A stretch of DNA of 64,000 bases from Gemmatimonadota bacterium (GCA_022823365.1 JAJDXG010000056.1:248001-312000); one strand, 5' to 3'; positions 1 to 8,573 are shown, counted from the first letter of the stretch. Notes: generated from the letters alone by a model not told the origin. Numbers and translations are program-made.

Positions 1-279
1 TTCCTGGCCTCGCTGGCCCTTGCGCTCTCGTTGGCCGAACAGGTCGCCAACCTGGCGGCGCACGGGAGCGCGAAGCTGGAGGCGCTCTTCCTGGACGAGG
101 GCTTCGGCACTCTTGATTCGGACACGCTGGACGTGGTGGCGACCACCATCGAGCAGCTCGGCACCGAGCGCATGGTGGGTATCGTGACCCACGTTCCCGA
201 GCTGGCCGACCGCATCCCTGTCCAGTACCGGGTGAAGAAGGTGGGGAACTCGTCGTCGGTGGAGAGAGTCGAGACGTAG
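1..279 (+). CDS. sbcC: SbcC-like exonuclease ATPase, C-terminal fragment
   Basis: The frame is open from base 1, so the gene begins before the window and only the last 92 residues are visible. They read as the C-terminal nucleotide-binding half of an SMC/Rad50/SbcC ATPase: a helix rich in L, A and S, then a Walker B stretch (ALFLDEGFGTLD) with its D-loop, and the switch histidine in VTHVPELADR. SbcC works with the SbcD nuclease to open hairpins and process DNA ends. The signature motif and coiled coil lie outside the window. A RHH/PIN toxin-antitoxin pair follows closely. RecF/RecN-like ATPases share these motifs but fit the end of the protein less well. Confidence 0.8.
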   Translation, partial: FLASLALALSLAEQVANLAAHGSAKLEALFLDEGFGTLDSDTLDVVATTIEQLGTERMVGIVTHVPELADRIPVQYRVKKVGNSSSVERVET

Positions 280-301
280 TCCGCCGTTGGCCGGGTTGCC
301 C

Positions 302-322
302 GGTATATGGTTGCCATATACC
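302..322. promoter_or_regulatory. Palindromic operator of the toxin-antitoxin pair
   Basis: A perfect inverted repeat has 9-base arms (ggtatatgg and ccatatacc) separated by ttg. A further ccatata copy starts at 321, overlapping the right arm. It is an AT-rich island in GC-rich DNA and ends only 9 bases before the antitoxin ATG at 332. RHH antitoxins commonly bind such palindromes to repress their own operon. There is no Shine-Dalgarno sequence between it and the ATG, so the message may be leaderless. The role is inferred from position and symmetry. Confidence 0.65.
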
Positions 323-331
323 ATATATTTC

Positions 332-646
332 ATGAAGACGATCAAGACGACCGTGTACCTGAATGCGGCGGATTACCGCAAGCTCAAGTCCCTCGCGACC
401 GATCAGCGACGTTCGGCGGCCGAACTGGTGCGCGAGGCGGTGGCGGAATACACGGCGCGCGCCACTCAGCGTCGGTGGCCCCGGTCCATTGGCATGGGGG
501 ACAGTGGCGTCTGCAACCTGGCCGAAAGGTACGAGGACATGATGGACGGTTTCGGCTCGGAAGGGCTCGCGGAAGCGGAAGTCGAGGAGATCGCGCCGTC
601 TGCGGCGCATCCCGCCCCGCCTGACTCCGGGGATCCGACCCCGTGA
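332..646 (+). CDS. Ribbon-helix-helix antitoxin (VapB/CopG-like)
   Basis: This 104-residue protein has an N-terminal ribbon-helix-helix DNA-binding domain: strand MKTIKTTVYLNAADY, then two helices through KLKSLATDQRRSAAELVREAVAEY (residues 11-35). The rest is an acidic, proline-containing tail, the expected toxin-binding part. The ATG at 332 was chosen because the RHH strand starts there; an upstream in-frame start at 287 would read through the operator. The stop overlaps the GTG of the PIN gene by 4 bases (GTGA), the usual antitoxin-toxin coupling. It should neutralise the PIN toxin and repress the operon through the palindrome at 302-322. Confidence 0.8.
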   Translation: MKTIKTTVYLNAADYRKLKSLATDQRRSAAELVREAVAEYTARATQRRWPRSIGMGDSGVCNLAERYEDMMDGFGSEGLAEAEVEEIAPSAAHPAPPDSGDPTP

Positions 647-1059
647 TCGTGGCGGACACCAGTGCCGTTCTCGGGCTTCTTGACCGGCGCAGTGGTGCGC
701 ACGCAGCACTGACGGAGGCGTTCCGCGCCTCCCGGGACCAATGGGTGTTGCCGTGGGCGATCCTGCCTGAGCTCGACTACATGGTCCCTCGGACAGTTGG
801 CGTGGATGTGCATCAGGCATTCTGCGCCGACCTCGAGGATGGGTGTTTCTCCATCGAATGGGGTAGCTCGGCCGATCTGCGGAGGGCGCTCCAACTCGAC
901 CGCGCGTATCGTGCCCTGTCGCTGGGCCTGGTGGACGGGATCGTCATGGCGGTGGCGGAGCGTCTGGAAGCGCAGGCGATTGCGACGCTCGACCTTCGCG
1001 ACTTCGGACCGGTCAGCCTGAAGGGCCACCCGGAAATCTGGCCGCGGGACCTCGGGTGA
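643..1059 (+). CDS. vapC: PIN-domain ribonuclease toxin (VapC-like)
   Basis: This 138-residue protein spans one PIN domain, the usual VapC length. The acidic metal-binding residues are visible: D5 in VADTSAVL, E43 in LPELD, D98 in GLVDGIVMA and D117/D120 in TLDLRDFG. VapC toxins are Mg-dependent RNases that cut tRNA or rRNA when the antitoxin is lost. The GTG start sits inside the antitoxin stop, so translation is coupled. The nuclease-like gene at 1076 follows 16 bases later with its own ribosome-binding site. The target RNA cannot be told from the sequence. Confidence 0.85.
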   Translation: MIVADTSAVLGLLDRRSGAHAALTEAFRASRDQWVLPWAILPELDYMVPRTVGVDVHQAFCADLEDGCFSIEWGSSADLRRALQLDRAYRALSLGLVDGIVMAVAERLEAQAIATLDLRDFGPVSLKGHPEIWPRDLG

Positions 1060-1075
1060 TCCGTCGGGGACTGTC

Positions 1076-2092
1076 TTGAGACGCTTCGAGTCCCTCGCCA
1101 TCGAAGGCTGGTCGCCGGAGTACGGCTCGCCGGTGGACATGGAGAGGGAAGAGGTGCCCGCGGAGCAGGTGGATGCCGCGGTGGAGCTTGCGGAGGAAGA
1201 GTGGCGTCCGATGGGTGCCGCCGAAGGCGTCCGCATCCCGACGCGGGTCTACTTCGTCGACGGGGTGCGCCGGATCGAGGCGCGGGTCTGGATGACGGAG
1301 GGGGACGAGTCCCGGCTGGGCATCTGCGCCTCCTACGCCGCCGGAGTCGTACGCTGCGGCCGCAAAGCCGAGATCGTGGCCGCCGAGGTGCGCCGGGGCT
1401 TCTTCGGGCGGGCCGGCGTTCCGGATCTCGTCACCCGGGCGGGAGCCTTCTCCGCGTGCCCTGTGGCGGACGACGACCTCCCGCAGCTCATCAACGGGCT
1501 GCAGGAACGCATGGGCCGGCTCGAGGTCCAGGTTGCCGGGGGATGGAAGGAGAGCCGATCACATGTTGATTCGGCGCGCGTGGGCCTTGGCGCGGATTCC
1601 AACGGCGCCAATTCCCCGCTGCATCCCGGAGTCCTGATTGCGATGGACGGACCGTTGCGCGGCCGCCAGCGCATACCGGGCGCGATCGGCTACGTGAAGA
1701 GCCATCGGGTCCAGTATCTCCCTGCGGGACCTCGCGCCGTAGTAGCCCGCCTCGCCCCCCGGCAGCGAACTCCCATCTTTCTCATTCAGACCAAGTTCAC
1801 GCGGTATTCGTGGTACCTGCGCCTTACGGAAGGGACGGGGCATCCCTGGGCGGGAATCGTTCGCTGCGAGGCCTGGCCCGACACGGAGCTGGAGCGGATA
1901 GGGAAGATCGCGGACGCGACGGCGGCCGTGCTGCCGCGGTTCGCCTCCGAGCCGCACAAGGACGACCGGGCACCGCAGAACCTCTACCCGATCGCGGGTC
2001 TGGAGCGGGAACTGCGGCGGCGCCTCGGGGATCCGGGCCTGATGTACCGGGCTCTGCAGCGGGCAGTGGCGGACTACCGGCCCAAAGACTGA
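1076..2092 (+). CDS. NurA-like DNA-end nuclease candidate
   Basis: This 338-residue soluble protein starts at a TTG with a good upstream GGGGA at 1066-1070; an ATG at 1139 is the alternative. I recognise a NurA-like pattern: an early YFVDGVRRIEA strand (D62), a second Asp in LIAMDGPLRGR (D191), then GAIGYVKSHR with K208, followed by an YLRL..PWAGIVR stretch and a conserved end NLYPIAGLERELRRRLGDP. NurA nucleases resect DNA ends with the HerA translocase, and an SbcC-like gene lies just upstream. No HerA gene is visible here. The assignment rests on motif memory, so an unrelated conserved protein is possible. Confidence 0.5.
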   Translation: MRRFESLAIEGWSPEYGSPVDMEREEVPAEQVDAAVELAEEEWRPMGAAEGVRIPTRVYFVDGVRRIEARVWMTEGDESRLGICASYAAGVVRCGRKAEIVAAEVRRGFFGRAGVPDLVTRAGAFSACPVADDDLPQLINGLQERMGRLEVQVAGGWKESRSHVDSARVGLGADSNGANSPLHPGVLIAMDGPLRGRQRIPGAIGYVKSHRVQYLPAGPRAVVARLAPRQRTPIFLIQTKFTRYSWYLRLTEGTGHPWAGIVRCEAWPDTELERIGKIADATAAVLPRFASEPHKDDRAPQNLYPIAGLERELRRRLGDPGLMYRALQRAVADYRPKD

Positions 2093-2155
2093 CTCAGGCC
2101 CGTAGCCCCTCCGGCACCTCGCAACCCGGGACATTGCCTGACGCACTCACGACGG

Positions 2156-3319
2156 CTATCCGACGATGTCGTCCAATGCCTTGGCGGGATTCAGCCCCCG
2201 CAGAAACCCATCGACCGGAACACAGAGCACGCCCCTTCGCACCAGCCGGTGCTCGCCCCGGTACAGCAGCAGCCGGCGGGCCTCCGGATACTCGTCGCCG
2301 AAGGCTCGCAGGCCCCGGAGATCGGCCGGACGTATTCGGCCGGCGTTCATGACGTCGATACCCCAGATGCCGAGTGACCCATAGAGAACGAAATCGACCT
2401 CGGCGCCCGTCCGGGTGCGCCAGTAGAACAGCTTTCCCTCCGCCCCCGAATAAGCCAGCCACGCGCGCAGGTGCTGCGCGACCAGCCCCTCAAGAGCCGG
2501 ACCGGCGATCTCCTCGGGGCGGTCGAGAGGTCCTGAGGGACGCAGGCTCCCGAATACGCCGCAGTCGAAGTAGAAAAAGCGGGGATGTGCGACGAGGCGT
2601 CGCTTCGCCCTCCGTGTGAAGACCGGAAGGCGAAACGCCAGCAGGAGATCCTCGAGCAACTCGAGATAGCCGGAGACAGTGGACCGGCTCGTCTCGCATT
2701 CGCGCGCGACTTCGCTCACGTTGAGCGTCGCCCCGTGGGAGAATGCGGCGGCTTCGAGGAACCGCGAGAAGCTGCCCACGTCCCGAGCCAGACCCTCGGC
2801 GCGCACTTCCTGCTCGACGTAGAGAGTCGCGTATGCGGCGAGCGCCGACGCCGGGTCGTCGGACGAAACGACGGTCGCGACGGTTCCCAGCGTCAGGGCA
2901 GTCCTCAGGTCGAACGTGGATCCCAGCTCCCCGGCCATGAAGGGGTGCATCGTCTGCATGATCGCGCGGCCCGCCAGGAGGTTGACCCCTCCGCGGCGCA
3001 GTGTTCGAGCGCTGGAACCGGTCAGCACGAACCGCCACCGTTCTCCGCTCTCCATCAGTTCGTGCACCACGTTGAGGAGCTCGGGGACGCGCTGGATTTC
3101 GTCAACCACCACATCACCGCCGGGCGGCGCTGCGCGGACCAGCTCCCGCAGCCGCTCCGGGCGAGCGGCGAATCGACGGAACTCCTCGGCGCGCAGGAGA
3201 TCCAATACGAGCGCGTCCGGAAGCTCCTCGCGCAGCCAGGTCGTCTTGCCTGTCCCACGTGGGCCGAATAGGAAGAAGCTCCCTTGGGGAACGTCGAGAA
3301 ACCGCGGTAGTGTCGTCAT
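2156..3319 (-). CDS. AAA ATPase with DUF4143 domain
   Basis: This 387-residue protein has an N-terminal AAA_14-type ATPase with Walker A GPRGTGKTT (residues 19-27) and a Walker B-like VVVDEIQRVPELL. The GSSARTLRRGGVNLLAGR sensor-like stretch follows. The C-terminal half matches DUF4143, with an HTH-like segment (NVSEVARECETSRSTVSGYLELLEDL) and a nuclease-fold-like end (FYWRTRTGAEVDFVL). Such proteins are common, often strain-specific, and their biological role is unclear. The ATG at 3319 fits the domain start; the upstream extension of the frame overlaps the Sel1 gene and is unlikely. It converges with the NurA-like gene. Confidence 0.8.
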   Translation of the reverse strand: MTTLPRFLDVPQGSFFLFGPRGTGKTTWLREELPDALVLDLLRAEEFRRFAARPERLRELVRAAPPGGDVVVDEIQRVPELLNVVHELMESGERWRFVLTGSSARTLRRGGVNLLAGRAIMQTMHPFMAGELGSTFDLRTALTLGTVATVVSSDDPASALAAYATLYVEQEVRAEGLARDVGSFSRFLEAAAFSHGATLNVSEVARECETSRSTVSGYLELLEDLLLAFRLPVFTRRAKRRLVAHPRFFYFDCGVFGSLRPSGPLDRPEEIAGPALEGLVAQHLRAWLAYSGAEGKLFYWRTRTGAEVDFVLYGSLGIWGIDVMNAGRIRPADLRGLRAFGDEYPEARRLLLYRGEHRLVRRGVLCVPVDGFLRGLNPAKALDDIVG

Positions 3320-3363
3320 ATTGACGGGAAAACTGACGGAAGCGGCGTTATTTTGCAACCATC

Positions 3364-4035
3364 CTAACCCTCCAGCCGCTCCAGCGCCTCCCGGGCCTGC
3401 GCGTTTCCCGCGGCGCCCGCCCGCCCGTACCACTCCCGGGCCCGTTCCAGGTCGAGGGGAACCCCCCGGCCGGCCTCGTATGCCTCGCCGAGACGCAGTT
3501 GCGTGATCGCGTCTCCCTGCTCGGCCGCCTGCAGCCACCACTCCGCTGCAAGCGCGTGGTCCTCCTCCAAACCCCGCCCGGCCGCGTACTGATTCGCCAG
3601 GTTGTGCGCCCCCAGCACGTGCCCTCTCTCGGCGGCCCGGCGGTGCCAGGCCGCGGCCTGCACAGGATCGACCGGCTTGCCCAGCCCCTCGTCGTAGGCG
3701 GTGCCCATCAGGAAGACGGCCTCAAGCACACCCGCCTCTGCCGCGCGCTCAACCTCAGCGATGACCCCCGCGGCGATCGAGCGCGCCCGCTCCTCGTCGC
3801 GGGGAAACCCCATCCGGCCGGTGGAGTGGACGCGTGCGAGCCACATCAGGGACAGCACGCCTCCGCGGTCGACCGCCTGTTCGAGGAGTTCGTGGGCGCG
3901 GGTGTCGTCGACGGTTCCCGCAACCCCGGTGTACCAATCCACGGCCTCCAGAAGGGCGGGGTCGGGGTCGGCCGGGGCAGGGGAGCAGGCCGCCGCGAGG
4001 AGGAGCAGGTACGCCGCCGCGCTCGCCCCCCTCAT
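3364..4035 (-). CDS. Sel1-repeat lipoprotein
   Basis: This 223-residue protein begins with a lipoprotein signal (hydrophobic AYLLLLAAAC, lipid-modified Cys17). The mature part holds several Sel1 (TPR-like) helical repeats of about 36 residues, with typical AAAWHRRAAERGHVLGAHNL and AAEWWLQAAEQGDAITQLRL patterns. Sel1 repeats are protein-binding scaffolds. It should sit in the periplasm on a membrane. Its ATG overlaps the stop of the DUF819 transporter gene by 4 bases, so the two are translationally coupled and may act together. Confidence 0.85.
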   Translation of the reverse strand: MRGASAAAYLLLLAAACSPAPADPDPALLEAVDWYTGVAGTVDDTRAHELLEQAVDRGGVLSLMWLARVHSTGRMGFPRDEERARSIAAGVIAEVERAAEAGVLEAVFLMGTAYDEGLGKPVDPVQAAAWHRRAAERGHVLGAHNLANQYAAGRGLEEDHALAAEWWLQAAEQGDAITQLRLGEAYEAGRGVPLDLERAREWYGRAGAAGNAQAREALERLEG

Positions 4036-5225
4036 CCCCCCACCTGCCCCAGCAGCCACGCGCACGCGAGCGCCCCGTAGATCCCGAGGATGTACCCCGC
4101 CACCGCCATGAGCAGCCCGATCGGCGCCATGGCCCGGTGATACACCCCCGCGACCACCGGCGCGGACGCCGCCCCGCCGACGTTGGCCATGCTCCCGGTG
4201 GCTACGAAGAACAGAGGCGCGCGCACGATGCGGGCGGCGATCAGCAGCACAACCAGGTGGATCGCGATCCAGACGGCTCCCGCCGCCAGGTAGAAGGGAG
4301 TCTCGAGCACCGCCCTCAGGTCGGCCTGGGCCCCGATCCCCGCCAGCAACAGGTAGAGCGCCGTGTAGCCCAGGTGTGACGCTCCCACGGTCTCGAGCTC
4401 CCTCAGCCTTGTGAACGACAGGATCAGCCCGCCGGTCACCACGATGAGGATCGCCCAGGTGGTGCTGCTGATGATGGTGGGGTCGCCGACGGCCGGGAGC
4501 ATCGCGCCCAGTTGCCGGGCGCCCACCGCGCACGCCATCCCGAACCCGATCATGACCACCGCGTGGCGAAGCGACATCGGGCGCCGTTCCCGGTTGATGG
4601 CCTCAAGGCGGCGGTTGGTCTCCTCGATGGCGCCGGTGCGGGCGCGCGTGCGCTCGTCGAACCGGCCCTGCAGCCCCACCATCGCGATCAGCACCCCCAT
4701 CCATCCGTACCCGACCACGGTGTCGACCACGATCGCGGGCCCCATGGCGTCGGGCGACGTCCCCACGCTTTCGGCGATGGCCACCATGTTGGCCGTCCCC
4801 CCGATCCAGCTTCCCGAGAGCGCGGCGAAGCCGGTCCACGCGTCCGGCGGCAGCATGTCCCTGAAGATCATGAGCGAGATCGGTCCACCGATGATGATGC
4901 CAACCGTGCCGGCCGCAACCATGAAGAGCGCCGTCCCCCCGAGCTTCACGACGCTCCCCAGGTCCACCGAGACCATCAGCAGCAGGAGCGCGAACAGGAG
5001 CAGGTAGGGCACCGTCCAGCCATAGAGCGGGGATTCGGCGGGCGTGATTCCGGCGGTCGTGGCCAGCATGGGCAGGAAGTAGACGTAGATGACCGGCGGA
5101 ATGACCTCGAACACCTTGCGGAAGCGCGGCAGTTCCGAGACCCAGAAGACCAGAGCCACGATTGCGGCCAGAAAGGCGAATACCCCCATCGGGTCGGTAA
5201 TGAGTGCCGTGGTTTCCTGACCCAT
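4032..5225 (-). CDS. DUF819-family membrane transporter
   Basis: This 397-residue integral membrane protein has about ten hydrophobic segments. It matches the DUF819 family, seen in motifs such as LSGSWIGGTANMVAIAES and ATGSMANVGGAASAPVVAGVY, a pair of half-helix repeats typical of inverted-repeat transporters. The substrate is unknown. A charged loop (about residues 195-225) separates the two halves. The ATG at 5225 is followed by the first membrane segment at about residue 12. It is the first gene of a two-gene unit with the Sel1 lipoprotein. Confidence 0.85.
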   Translation of the reverse strand: MGQETTALITDPMGVFAFLAAIVALVFWVSELPRFRKVFEVIPPVIYVYFLPMLATTAGITPAESPLYGWTVPYLLLFALLLLMVSVDLGSVVKLGGTALFMVAAGTVGIIIGGPISLMIFRDMLPPDAWTGFAALSGSWIGGTANMVAIAESVGTSPDAMGPAIVVDTVVGYGWMGVLIAMVGLQGRFDERTRARTGAIEETNRRLEAINRERRPMSLRHAVVMIGFGMACAVGARQLGAMLPAVGDPTIISSTTWAILIVVTGGLILSFTRLRELETVGASHLGYTALYLLLAGIGAQADLRAVLETPFYLAAGAVWIAIHLVVLLIAARIVRAPLFFVATGSMANVGGAASAPVVAGVYHRAMAPIGLLMAVAGYILGIYGALACAWLLGQVGG

Positions 5226-5589
5226 GCGTTCTGCTCCCGTCTCAGCCGTTTGAAATCGATCGATGCCGGAGGATTACTCCTCCAGCCGGAGTTCGCATCC
5301 GTGTACCGAGGATGATATGTCAGTAGATATCAGTGATGATGCCAGTAGATATCAGTTGATGTCTTTGTCCCGGAAGAAGTAGCATCAGCGTGCGGGGCCA
5401 GTGGCGCCGGTGCCCGGCCGCGCGCCTCCGCCTCGGGAAACGGGACGCGCGCACATCCGGTAGAGAGGTTGCAAGGTGTGCCGGTGCAGCACCTTGCCAC
5501 GACCGAAGCATGAAGCACAAGTCGCCGGCGGGCCAGCGCCTGCGCCAAGTCCAACGCGCGACGCCCGCCCCGAACCAGCAAGGACCGCC
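5226..5589. other. Divergent intergenic region
   Basis: This 364-base gap lies between the leftward DUF819 gene and the rightward zinc-ribbon gene. It holds the two 14-bp direct repeats described separately. Several antisense frames run through it but none has a recognisable product. No RNA gene is visible. It probably contains both promoters. Confidence 0.5.
5321..5356. repeat. Two 14-bp direct repeats, 22-bp period
   Basis: cagtagatatcagt occurs at 5321-5334 and again at 5343-5356, and each copy is preceded by a gatgat-type sequence. A weaker third match (agttgatgtc) follows directly. The 22-bp spacing is about two helical turns, so a protein could bind both copies on the same DNA face. 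The repeats are AT-rich against a GC-rich background and lie between divergent genes, which suggests operator sites. No regulator gene adjoins them. Confidence 0.6.
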
Positions 5590-6588
5590 GTGTACACCTC
5601 CTGCATGTTCTGCCGGAAGCCTCTGGGGACCAATGAGGTCGTGGAGTCGTTCCCGGTCGGGCGGCGGCTGGCCTTCGACGCTGCCCGGGGCCGTCTCTGG
5701 GTGGTCTGTACGAAGTGCGAGCGCTGGAACCTGACGCCGCTCGAGGAGCGCTGGGAGGCGGTTGAAGCTTGCGAGCGCCTCTTCCGCGACACCCGCATCC
5801 GTGTGTCCACGGACAACATCGGCCTGGCGCGCCATCCGGAGGGCCTGACCCTGGTTCGCATCGGCGAGCCCATGCGGCCCGAGTTTGCGGCCTGGCGATA
5901 CGGGGACCAGTTCGGGCGCCGGCGAAGACGGGCGATCATGTACGGGACCGCAGCCGCGGTGGTGATCGGAGGGGTCGTGGTCGGCGGAACCGTTGCGGGC
6001 GTGGGCGCGGGCGTCATCAGCCAGGTGCCCAACTGGTTCAACATCTGGCAGAGTCGGCGCACTGTCGTGAAACTGCGTCCCGAAGCCGATCGCGTCATCA
6101 AGCTCAACAACCATGACCTTCTTGGCACCCGCGTCCGGCCCGCCGACGACGAGCAGGGCTTCAGGCTTCAGATCCGCAAGGGAAAACGGAAGACGTGGCA
6201 CGACGGCGCCGAGGCGCACCGATTCGCAGCGGCCATCCTCCCCAGGATGAACGCGTCCGGCGGAGCCAGCGGAGCCGTGCAGAACGCCGTAGGCCTCATC
6301 GAGAACACCGGACATCCGGAGCGTTTTCTGGCGCGAATCGCGGAGGGACAGCGCTTCGAAGACAAGAAGGGCGTGCCGGGCTACGTCAACAAGATGCCGA
6401 AACCGCAAAAGCTTGCGCTCGAAATGGCGCTCCACGAAGAGCAGGAGCGACGCGCTCTGGAAGGCGAATTGTGGCTACTGGAGAAAGCCTGGGAAGAGGC
6501 CGAAGAGATCGCGGACATCTCGGACAGGCTGTTACTACCGGAGGGTGCCGAGGAGTTTCTGCGGAAGAACCGTCCGACCGGTTCCTAG
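5590..6588 (+). CDS. Zinc-ribbon, membrane-anchored protein of unknown function
   Basis: I do not recognise this 332-residue protein. Near the N-terminus it has a CxxC pair (CMFC at residues 6-9) and a second (CTKC) about 40 residues later, a treble-clef or zinc-ribbon arrangement. One strong membrane segment (AAAVVIGGVVVGGTVAGVGAGVI) follows a basic stretch GRRRRR at about residue 115, which predicts the zinc domain in the cytoplasm. The C-terminal half is charged and helical. The GTG at 5590 has an AAGGA five bases upstream; an ATG at 5605 is the alternative. It overlaps the convergent PQQ gene by 4 bases. Confidence 0.6.
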   Translation: MYTSCMFCRKPLGTNEVVESFPVGRRLAFDAARGRLWVVCTKCERWNLTPLEERWEAVEACERLFRDTRIRVSTDNIGLARHPEGLTLVRIGEPMRPEFAAWRYGDQFGRRRRRAIMYGTAAAVVIGGVVVGGTVAGVGAGVISQVPNWFNIWQSRRTVVKLRPEADRVIKLNNHDLLGTRVRPADDEQGFRLQIRKGKRKTWHDGAEAHRFAAAILPRMNASGGASGAVQNAVGLIENTGHPERFLARIAEGQRFEDKKGVPGYVNKMPKPQKLALEMALHEEQERRALEGELWLLEKAWEEAEEIADISDRLLLPEGAEEFLRKNRPTGS

Positions 6589-8519
6589 AGCCCGAACGCC
6601 AGCAGCGCCGCCCCCTCCCGCTCACCCGTCGCGATGACCACGAGCTGCCGGCCGTCGCGTGTCTCGAAGGTCATCGGGTTGGCGTAGGCCCGCGCGGGCA
6701 GCCGGCCCTCCCACAGCACCTCTCCGCTCGCCGCGTCGAAGGCGTACAGGATGTCCGAGCCGCCGGTGAGGAACACCAGGCCGCCGGCGGTCGCGAACGG
6801 TCCGGGCGCCCCCACCACCCCCAGCCGCGCGGGCAGGTCGAGCCCGGCCAGCGCGGGATGGCCCGCGATCTCCGGGCGCTCGCCGACCGCCTCCTGCCAG
6901 AGGATCGCGCCGCCGTTCATGTCGACGGCCGTAATGGTGCCGTAGGGCGGGTTCGAGATGGGCAGCCCGTCCACCGTGAGCGTTCGGGACGCCGTGCGGT
7001 CGATGGCGTAGTCCGCCACCGTGGTGGCCGGGTTGGCGGGCGCGATCTTCAGCAGGCTGGCCTCCTCGGACGACTTCACGAACAGGACCGCGCTGGCGGG
7101 ATCCACCGCCACGCCGCCCCAGTTGCCGCCGCCGAGGATGCCCGGCATGGCGATGGTGCCCTCCATGGAGGGCGGCTCGTAGAGCGGGCCGAAACGGTAG
7201 CCGGCTGTGAGTTCCTCGGCACGGTGGCGCAGCTCCGGCGTGAGGTCGATGAGGTCGTCGGGGGTGAACCCCTGGCGGGCGAACGGGGGTGGGGAGGTGG
7301 GGAAGGGCTGGGTTGCGGCGGCAACCTCGCCGGGCACGTCGCTCGGCGGCACCGGCCGCTCCGCGATGGGCCACACAGGCTCTCCGGTCTCCCGGTCGAA
7401 GGTGTAGACGAAGCCGGTCTTGCCGGCCACGGCCACCGCGTCGACCTCGCGGCCGTCGACCGTCACGGTGAGGAGCACCGGCGCCCCCGGCAGGTCGAAG
7501 TCCCACAGCCCGTGGTGCACGGTCTGGAAATGCCACGCCAGCTCGCCGGTGCGCGCGTCCAGGGCCACCAGCGACTCGGCGTACAGGTTGTCGCCCAGGC
7601 GGTGGCCGCCGTAGTAGTCGTTGGACGGGGTGCCGATTCCCGCATACAGGAGCCCGCGTTCCTCGTCCACCACCATCGGCGCCCAGGCGTTGGTGTGCCC
7701 GGTGTAGTCCCAGCTGCCGTCCTCCCAGGTCTCGTTTCCGGGCTCGCCGGGCTGCGGGATCAGGTTGAACGACCACACCAGTTCGCCGGTGTGCACGTCG
7801 AAGGCCTGCACGTTGCCCGGCGGATCGCGCGGGTAGACGAAGCCGTCCCACACCCCGTTGCCCACGATCACCAGGTCCTCGAACACCACCGGCGGCGACG
7901 TCTGCGTGTAGTGCAGGCGGTTGGTGGGCCAGAGCAGCTGCTCGGTGAGGTCGATCTCGCCCCGGTGCCCGAACGACTGGATCGCCTCTCCCGTGGCGGC
8001 GTCGAGCGCGATCAGGCGCCAGCGCGTGTTGAGGAAGATGCGCCGCTGGTCTGGCCCGCTCCACACGGCCACGCCGCGGTGCACGAAGCCGGTTCCGTTG
8101 GGCGGCTGACCCCACTCCACGGTGCGCGGGTCGTACTCCCAGTGCGGGCGTCCCGTGCTGCCCTCGAGGGCGATGACCCGGTTGTAGGCCGTGGTGAAGA
8201 AGAGCGTGTCGTTGAAGGCCAGCGGCGTCGTCTCGAAGTTGCCCGGCCTCACCTCCTGGCCGCGGACCGGCGACAGCGGTCCGGGAATCGGCTTCTCGCC
8301 CGTCTCCCAGCTCCACGCCAGCTCGAGCTCGGCCACATTCGCGGTCGTGATCTGGTCGAGCGGCGAGTACCTGGATCCTCCCGCGTCGCGGCCGTATGCC
8401 ACCCAGTCTCCGTCACCCGGCGGTTGGGGCCCGGGGGCGGCTTCGGCGCAGGCGAAGAGGAGGAGAACGACGGGGAACGGGGAAGGGAGGCGCGGCAATC
8501 CCGTCGAGAAATGTCTCAT
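6585..8519 (-). CDS. PQQ-dependent dehydrogenase lipoprotein
   Basis: This 644-residue quinoprotein has a lipoprotein-type leader (PVVLLLFAC, Cys24) followed by the classical opening of eight-bladed PQQ enzymes, DWVAYGRDAGGSRYSPLDQI. Repeated beta-propeller blades with AxDxxTGExxW motifs run through it (ALDAATGEAI, AFDVHTGELVW, ALDARTGELAW, TFDRETGEPVW, AFDAASGEVLW). It probably oxidises an alcohol or sugar in the periplasm, using pyrroloquinoline quinone. No CxxCH haem motif is present, so electrons must go to a separate acceptor. The substrate is not predictable. The adjacent-Cys pair of methanol dehydrogenases is absent. Confidence 0.85.
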   Translation of the reverse strand: MRHFSTGLPRLPSPFPVVLLLFACAEAAPGPQPPGDGDWVAYGRDAGGSRYSPLDQITTANVAELELAWSWETGEKPIPGPLSPVRGQEVRPGNFETTPLAFNDTLFFTTAYNRVIALEGSTGRPHWEYDPRTVEWGQPPNGTGFVHRGVAVWSGPDQRRIFLNTRWRLIALDAATGEAIQSFGHRGEIDLTEQLLWPTNRLHYTQTSPPVVFEDLVIVGNGVWDGFVYPRDPPGNVQAFDVHTGELVWSFNLIPQPGEPGNETWEDGSWDYTGHTNAWAPMVVDEERGLLYAGIGTPSNDYYGGHRLGDNLYAESLVALDARTGELAWHFQTVHHGLWDFDLPGAPVLLTVTVDGREVDAVAVAGKTGFVYTFDRETGEPVWPIAERPVPPSDVPGEVAAATQPFPTSPPPFARQGFTPDDLIDLTPELRHRAEELTAGYRFGPLYEPPSMEGTIAMPGILGGGNWGGVAVDPASAVLFVKSSEEASLLKIAPANPATTVADYAIDRTASRTLTVDGLPISNPPYGTITAVDMNGGAILWQEAVGERPEIAGHPALAGLDLPARLGVVGAPGPFATAGGLVFLTGGSDILYAFDAASGEVLWEGRLPARAYANPMTFETRDGRQLVVIATGEREGAALLAFGL

Positions 8520-8573
8520 GGCCGTGATCGGTGAGGTTGGCGGCTTGTCGCTCCGGCGCGCCCGGAGCCCGCC

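Noticed and set aside
6168-8534. A long rightward frame opposite the PQQ enzyme
   Set aside because: It has no domain and runs antisense to a clearly recognisable quinoprotein.
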